From Clostridiales bacterium DTU083 (GTDB taxonomy: Bacteria > Bacillota > Clostridia > Caldicoprobacterales > DTU083), in the NCBI GenBank assembly GCA_001512915.1, contig LFTC01000066.1:8656-72655 (forward strand): a stretch of 64,000 nucleotides of DNA, given 5' to 3'. Within the stretch, counting starts at the first letter, position 1. Every line of letters begins with the position of its first letter. The notes beneath the pieces were generated by a model, which was not told where the DNA came from, searched no databases, and saw only the letters and a list, made by a program, of their open reading frames with translations. Position numbers and translations under genes: made by a program. Shown in pieces: positions 59,746 to 64,000 of the stretch.

Positions 59746-60753
59746 GTGAAAGTAATTGTAGATGGCATGGGTGGAGATTTCGCTCCCAGAGAAATCGTAA
59801 AAGGAAGCCTGACGGCAGCTCGGGAATACGGCATAAAAATTGTAATTACTGGAGACAGCGTCAGATTAAACGAAGAACTGGGTAAGTTAAACGCACCCAA
59901 AGATATTTTTGAAATAATACATACATCTGAAGTAATAACCATGGAAGACAGCCCAGTAAAAGCTATTAGAAGCAAAAAGGACAGCTCAATGGTAAAGGGA
60001 TTGGAAATGGTGCGCGGAAATGCTGACACTGTGTTGGTATCAGCTGGAAGCACAGGTGCCTTGTTGGCAGGCGGATTGCTAAAAGTAGGCCGTATTAAAG
60101 GAATTGATCGCCCTGCGCTTACTTCACTGCTTCCTTTTAGAAAAAAAAGCACCCTTTTATTGGATATGGGTGCCAATACGGAATGCAAACCTGTAAATTT
60201 GGCTCAATTTGCTTTGATGGGTACAATTTATATGGAAAATGTATTAGGAAGAAAGAATCCCACTGTGGGATTATTGAACATCGGCACAGAAGAAACCAAG
60301 GGAACCGAATTATATAAAAATGCATATCAAATGATTAGCAAACTTAAAAATATCAATTTTGTTGGAAACATAGAAGCCAGGGATGTGCCGGAAGGTGCAG
60401 TTGATATACTGGTATGCGATGGGTTTACAGGCAATATTGTATTGAAATATACTGAAGGTTTGGCTTCCAGTTTGTTTGCTATGCTCAAAGATGCTATGAC
60501 TCAAAATGCTGTAAGCAAGCTTGCAGCTTTAGCTTTAAAGCCCAGCCTGAAACAATTTAAAAAGAAAATGGATTATACAGAAATTGGCGGAGCGCCGCTT
60601 TTGGGCATCAACGGAGGAATAATTAAAGCACATGGCAGTTCTAATGCAACTGCAATAAAAAATGCTATACGCCAGGGCATAGCTTATATGGAAAATGGAG
60701 TATTGGAACGTATCCGATCAGCGGTTGAATCAGCTGGGGAGGACATAAGATGA
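59746..60753 (+). CDS. plsX: Phosphate acyltransferase PlsX
   Basis: VDGMGGDFAPREIVKGSL, SAGSTGALLAGG, DMGANTECKP, GNIEARDVPEGAVDILVCDGFTGNI. Confidence 0.96.
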   Translation: MKVIVDGMGGDFAPREIVKGSLTAAREYGIKIVITGDSVRLNEELGKLNAPKDIFEIIHTSEVITMEDSPVKAIRSKKDSSMVKGLEMVRGNADTVLVSAGSTGALLAGGLLKVGRIKGIDRPALTSLLPFRKKSTLLLDMGANTECKPVNLAQFALMGTIYMENVLGRKNPTVGLLNIGTEETKGTELYKNAYQMISKLKNINFVGNIEARDVPEGAVDILVCDGFTGNIVLKYTEGLASSLFAMLKDAMTQNAVSKLAALALKPSLKQFKKKMDYTEIGGAPLLGINGGIIKAHGSSNATAIKNAIRQGIAYMENGVLERIRSAVESAGEDIR

Positions 60754-61751
60754 AATCAGATTTGTTTTCTGCCGGAATAATTGGCGTAGGTTCATATGTT
60801 CCGGGAAACATAATCACCAATAAAGATTTGGAAAGAATCGTCGATACAACTGATGAATGGATTTTGAATCGAACAGGAATACGAGAAAGACGAATTGCTG
60901 ACGACAATCAGGCTGCTTCTGACCTGGGTACCATAGCCGCAAACAAAGCTCTTAAGAATGCCGGTTTGACTCCAAACGACATTGATCTTATAATTGTTGC
61001 TACTATTACTCCTGATATGAATTTCCCATCCACCGCATGTATTATTCAGCATAACTTAGGCGCTGTGAAAGCAGCTGCGTTTGATTTGGAAGCAGCTTGT
61101 TCCGGATTTCTTTATGCACTAAACGTTGCCAGCCAGTTTATCATGAATGGCTCTTATGAAAACATTCTGGTAATCGGTACTGAATGTATGAGCCGTATAA
61201 CTAATTGGAAAGACAGAAAAACTTGTATACTGTTTGGAGACGGCGCTGGAGCAGTTGTACTAAGTAAAGTAGAAAAAGGGTATGGATTTCTGTCCCAATA
61301 TATGGGCGCTGACGGCAGCGGCAAAAATTTTCTCAAAATTTCGGCTGGAGGTTCCAGACTGCCTGCTTCCATATCCACTATTGAACAGAATCTTCATTAT
61401 ATTTACATGGACGGTAGTGAAGTGTTTAAATTTGCTGTAAGAATAATGGCTGATGCTGCAAAAGAAGCGATAATTCGAGCGAATATTGAAAAAGAAGATA
61501 TTGATTTTCTTATTCCACATCAGGCGAACAAAAGAATTATAGAAGGAGCTGCAAAGCGGCTTGAATTAAATATGAGTAAAATAATTACTAATTTAGACCG
61601 CTATGGCAATATGTCAGCAGCTTCAATTCCAGTAGCCTTGGACGAAGTACTGGCAAAAGGAATGATAAAAAAGGGTGATATAATCTGCATGGTTGGTTTT
61701 GGTGCAGGTTTAACTTGGGCTTCCAATATCATAAGATGGGCTGTAGATTAA
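60750..61751 (+). CDS. fabH: 3-oxoacyl-ACP synthase III
   Basis: GIGVGSYVPGNIITN, TGIRERR, AACSGFLYALN, IPHQANKRII. Confidence 0.96.
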   Translation: MKSDLFSAGIIGVGSYVPGNIITNKDLERIVDTTDEWILNRTGIRERRIADDNQAASDLGTIAANKALKNAGLTPNDIDLIIVATITPDMNFPSTACIIQHNLGAVKAAAFDLEAACSGFLYALNVASQFIMNGSYENILVIGTECMSRITNWKDRKTCILFGDGAGAVVLSKVEKGYGFLSQYMGADGSGKNFLKISAGGSRLPASISTIEQNLHYIYMDGSEVFKFAVRIMADAAKEAIIRANIEKEDIDFLIPHQANKRIIEGAAKRLELNMSKIITNLDRYGNMSAASIPVALDEVLAKGMIKKGDIICMVGFGAGLTWASNIIRWAVD

Positions 61752-61782
61752 TACTAGATTAAACTGAAAGGCAGGATAGCCT

Positions 61783-62715
61783 ATGAAAGTTGCATTTATT
61801 TTCCCTGGCCAAGGGGCTCAATATGTTGGAATGGGCAAGGACTTATATTCTCATTTTGATATCATAAGAAAATTTTTCGATAAAACCAATCAGATTCTAA
61901 AAGAAGAATTTGTTGATTTAATTTTTTATGGCGATGAAGAGGATATAAAGAAAACAGAGAATACACAGCCTGGCATTCTGATGGTGAGTACAGCAATATC
62001 AGAACTATTAAAAAACGAGGGCATATATCCGGTTATAACTGCAGGGCTTAGTCTTGGGGAATACAGTGCTTTGGTGGCAGCCAAATCCATAAGCTATGAG
62101 GATGCCATTCCGTTGGTACGAAAAAGAGGCATTTTGATGAATGAAGCTTATCCACCAGGTAAAGGTACTATGGCTGCAGTTCTTGGTTTGGAAGCAGAAA
62201 AACTATTGACTTGCTGTAAAAAAGCAGCTGAATACGGTGTTGTAACCATAGCAAACTATAATTGTCCAGGCCAGCTGGTAATATCAGGGCAGGTTGAAGC
62301 TGTGGAAGCTGCTTCACAATTGGCGAAGGAAGCTGGAGCGAAACGAGTGATTCCCCTGCAGGTAAGCGGGCCCTTTCATACTTCACTGCTTCAGCCGGCG
62401 GGAGAAGCATTGTATGAAGAATTAAAGAAAGTCTCTATAAAAGAGCCTGAGATTCCGGTTATTTCTAATGTAACAGCCAAACCAGCCGGAAGCTGCGAGG
62501 AGATTCGCGAGTTATTGGCACTCCAGGTTAGTCATCCTGTCCTTTTAGAAAATTCTATTCGGTATATGCTCTCTCAGGGTGTAGATACATTTATAGAAGT
62601 TGGCCCAGGTAAAGCATTGACAGGATTTGTTCAAAGGATCGATAAAAAAGTATCGGTATATAACATAAATAATGTGGCTTCTTTGGAATTCGTATTAAAC
62701 TTGCTTTTACTTTAA
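61783..62715 (+). CDS. fabD: Malonyl CoA-acyl carrier protein transacylase
   Basis: FPGQGAQYVGMGKDLY, AGLSLGEYSALVAA, VSGPFHTSLLQPA. Confidence 0.96.
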   Translation: MKVAFIFPGQGAQYVGMGKDLYSHFDIIRKFFDKTNQILKEEFVDLIFYGDEEDIKKTENTQPGILMVSTAISELLKNEGIYPVITAGLSLGEYSALVAAKSISYEDAIPLVRKRGILMNEAYPPGKGTMAAVLGLEAEKLLTCCKKAAEYGVVTIANYNCPGQLVISGQVEAVEAASQLAKEAGAKRVIPLQVSGPFHTSLLQPAGEALYEELKKVSIKEPEIPVISNVTAKPAGSCEEIRELLALQVSHPVLLENSIRYMLSQGVDTFIEVGPGKALTGFVQRIDKKVSVYNINNVASLEFVLNLLLL

Positions 62716-62729
62716 CTGGAGGGTAGAAC

Positions 62730-63473
62730 ATGAATTTAATTGGCAAGGTTGCTTTGATTACTGGCGCTTCCAGGGGCATAGGCAGAGCCTGCGCGTTAAA
62801 ACTGGCAAAGTTGGGGGCCGATATAGCGATAAATTGCTCTAAAAACAAAGCACTGGCTGAAGAAGCAGCAAATGAAATCAAAAATATAGGTAGAAAAGCA
62901 ATTGTTATCCAAGCTGATGTTTCAAAACAAAAAGAGGTAGAATTAATGGTGGAGACCACCATAAAGCAATTGGGCAGTTTAGATATTTTAATTAATAATG
63001 CAGGAATAACAAGAGATTCTCTCCTGTTACGCATGAAAGAAGATGATTGGATCAAGGTGTTGGAGACAAATCTAAATAGTGTTTTTTTCACGACCAAGGC
63101 TGCAAGTAAATACATGATAAGGAAACGCCAGGGCAGAATTATAAATATATCTTCAATCATTGGCATTGCAGGGAATATTGGACAGGCAAATTATGCTGCT
63201 TCTAAGGCGGGGATAATTGGTTTTTCCAAGTCGGTTGCTAAGGAGCTGGCTTCCAGAAATGTTTTGGTTAATGTTATTGCTCCAGGCTTTATTGAAACAG
63301 ATATGACTGATGCTCTCAACAAGCAGCAAAAGGAAATTATCTTGTCGTCTATTCCTTTGAAAAGATATGGCAAACCGGAGGATGTCGCCAATCTGGCTGC
63401 TTTCCTTTCCTCCGAAGAAAGTTCTTATCTGACCGGCCAGGTTATATTTGTTGACGGCGGTATGAATATGTAA
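62730..63473 (+). CDS. fabG: 3-oxoacyl-ACP reductase
   Basis: ALITGASRGIGRACALKLA, NNAGITRDSLLLRM, NYAASKAGIIGFSKSVAKELASRNVLVNVIAPGFIETDM. Confidence 0.96.
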   Translation: MNLIGKVALITGASRGIGRACALKLAKLGADIAINCSKNKALAEEAANEIKNIGRKAIVIQADVSKQKEVELMVETTIKQLGSLDILINNAGITRDSLLLRMKEDDWIKVLETNLNSVFFTTKAASKYMIRKRQGRIINISSIIGIAGNIGQANYAASKAGIIGFSKSVAKELASRNVLVNVIAPGFIETDMTDALNKQQKEIILSSIPLKRYGKPEDVANLAAFLSSEESSYLTGQVIFVDGGMNM

Positions 63474-63533
63474 TAATATGTTAACGTGTTGCATATTATA
63501 AGCAAAATTATAGTACATAAGGGAGGTGAAAAT

Positions 63534-63758
63534 ATGTTTGAAAAAGTCAGAGATATTATTGCTGAACAGCTGGGTATTGAGGCAAGTGAAATAACCCCTG
63601 AATCAACGTTTGTTGATGATTTGGGTGCTGACTCATTGGATATTGTTGAACTTATAATGGCTTTTGAAGAGGAATTTAATATGGAAATTCCCGATGAAGA
63701 AGCAGAAAAAATATCCAAAGTCGGAGATGTAGTCGAGTATCTTAAATCGCATTCTTAA
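63534..63758 (+). CDS. acpP: Acyl carrier protein
   Basis: [37 protein letters not shown] 63534 after gggaggtg. Confidence 0.97.
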   Translation: MFEKVRDIIAEQLGIEASEITPESTFVDDLGADSLDIVELIMAFEEEFNMEIPDEEAEKISKVGDVVEYLKSHS

Positions 63759-63768
63759 TAATTCATTC

Positions 63769-63797
63769 GATCGGATTCCCTTGAAGGGAATCCGATC
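63769..63797 (+). other. Stable intergenic hairpin between acpP and fabF (no T tract)
   Basis: Perfect 12-bp stem gatcggattccc/gggaatccgatc with 5-nt loop ttgaa. Confidence 0.8.
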
Positions 63798-63892
63798 CAT
63801 CATCCTAATGCAATAATAATGTTCATATCTTTATTATTCATTCATCCTAATGAATTCCTTTCACTCCTTTCTACAGTCAGGAGGTTTTAAAC

Positions 63893-64000
63893 ATGAAACA
63901 CAGAGTGGTTGTAACTGGAATAGGTGCAATAACCCCTCTAGGCAACAATGTGGATACATTTTGGGAGAATATTAAAAAAGGAAAAAATGGAATTAAGAAA
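63893..64000 (+). CDS. fabF: 3-oxoacyl-ACP synthase II, N-terminal fragment cut by the window end
   Basis: [39 protein letters not shown] caggaggt. Confidence 0.93.
   Translation, partial: MKHRVVVTGIGAITPLGNNVDTFWENIKKGKNGIKK

Noticed and set aside
59712-60188. 158-aa minus-strand ORF
   Set aside because: Antisense to fapR/plsX; plsX is unambiguous on the + strand.
62591-63166. 191-aa minus-strand ORF
   Set aside because: Antisense to fabD/fabG with low-complexity Ser/Ala/Leu composition; shadow ORF.

Overview
This 64-kb window is dense, mostly + strand, low-GC Firmicutes chromosome. The gene content (ylbJ, PdaB-like deacetylase, HydABC-type hydrogenase, pta-ackA) points to a spore-forming, fermentative member of class Clostridia. 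I saw no tRNA, rRNA, CRISPR array, transposase, integrase or prophage block. Most genes are housekeeping and were called from recognisable protein motifs: groES/EL with a perfect CIRCE, parE/parC, pcrA-ligA, yicC-remA-gmk-rpoZ-priA-def-fmt-rsmB-rlmN-stp-prkC-rsgA-rpe-thiN, the fakA-like/recG region, rsmD-coaD, pta-ackA, rpmF and the fapR-plsX-fab cluster. The part closest to an under-described system is about 7.0-15.4 kb. There, a second [FeFe]-hydrogenase-like protein has lost the catalytic proton-shuttle Cys (SSACP instead of TSCxP) but keeps the other H-cluster cysteines. It sits among two paralogous DRTGG-type proteins, two GHKL ATPases and a PHP-domain protein, directly upstream of an electron-bifurcating HydABC operon whose promoter carries Rex-like half-sites. 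A similar Rex-like element overlaps the -35 of pta-ackA. Other points worth checking are an N-acetylmuramoyl-L-alanine amidase with an approximately 225-aa coiled-coil insertion inside the catalytic domain, a 418-aa orphan protein on the opposite strand, a LexA-like palindrome just downstream of the parE promoter, and a FapR-like operator at the fapR promoter. All calls were made by eye; no database search or computation was run.
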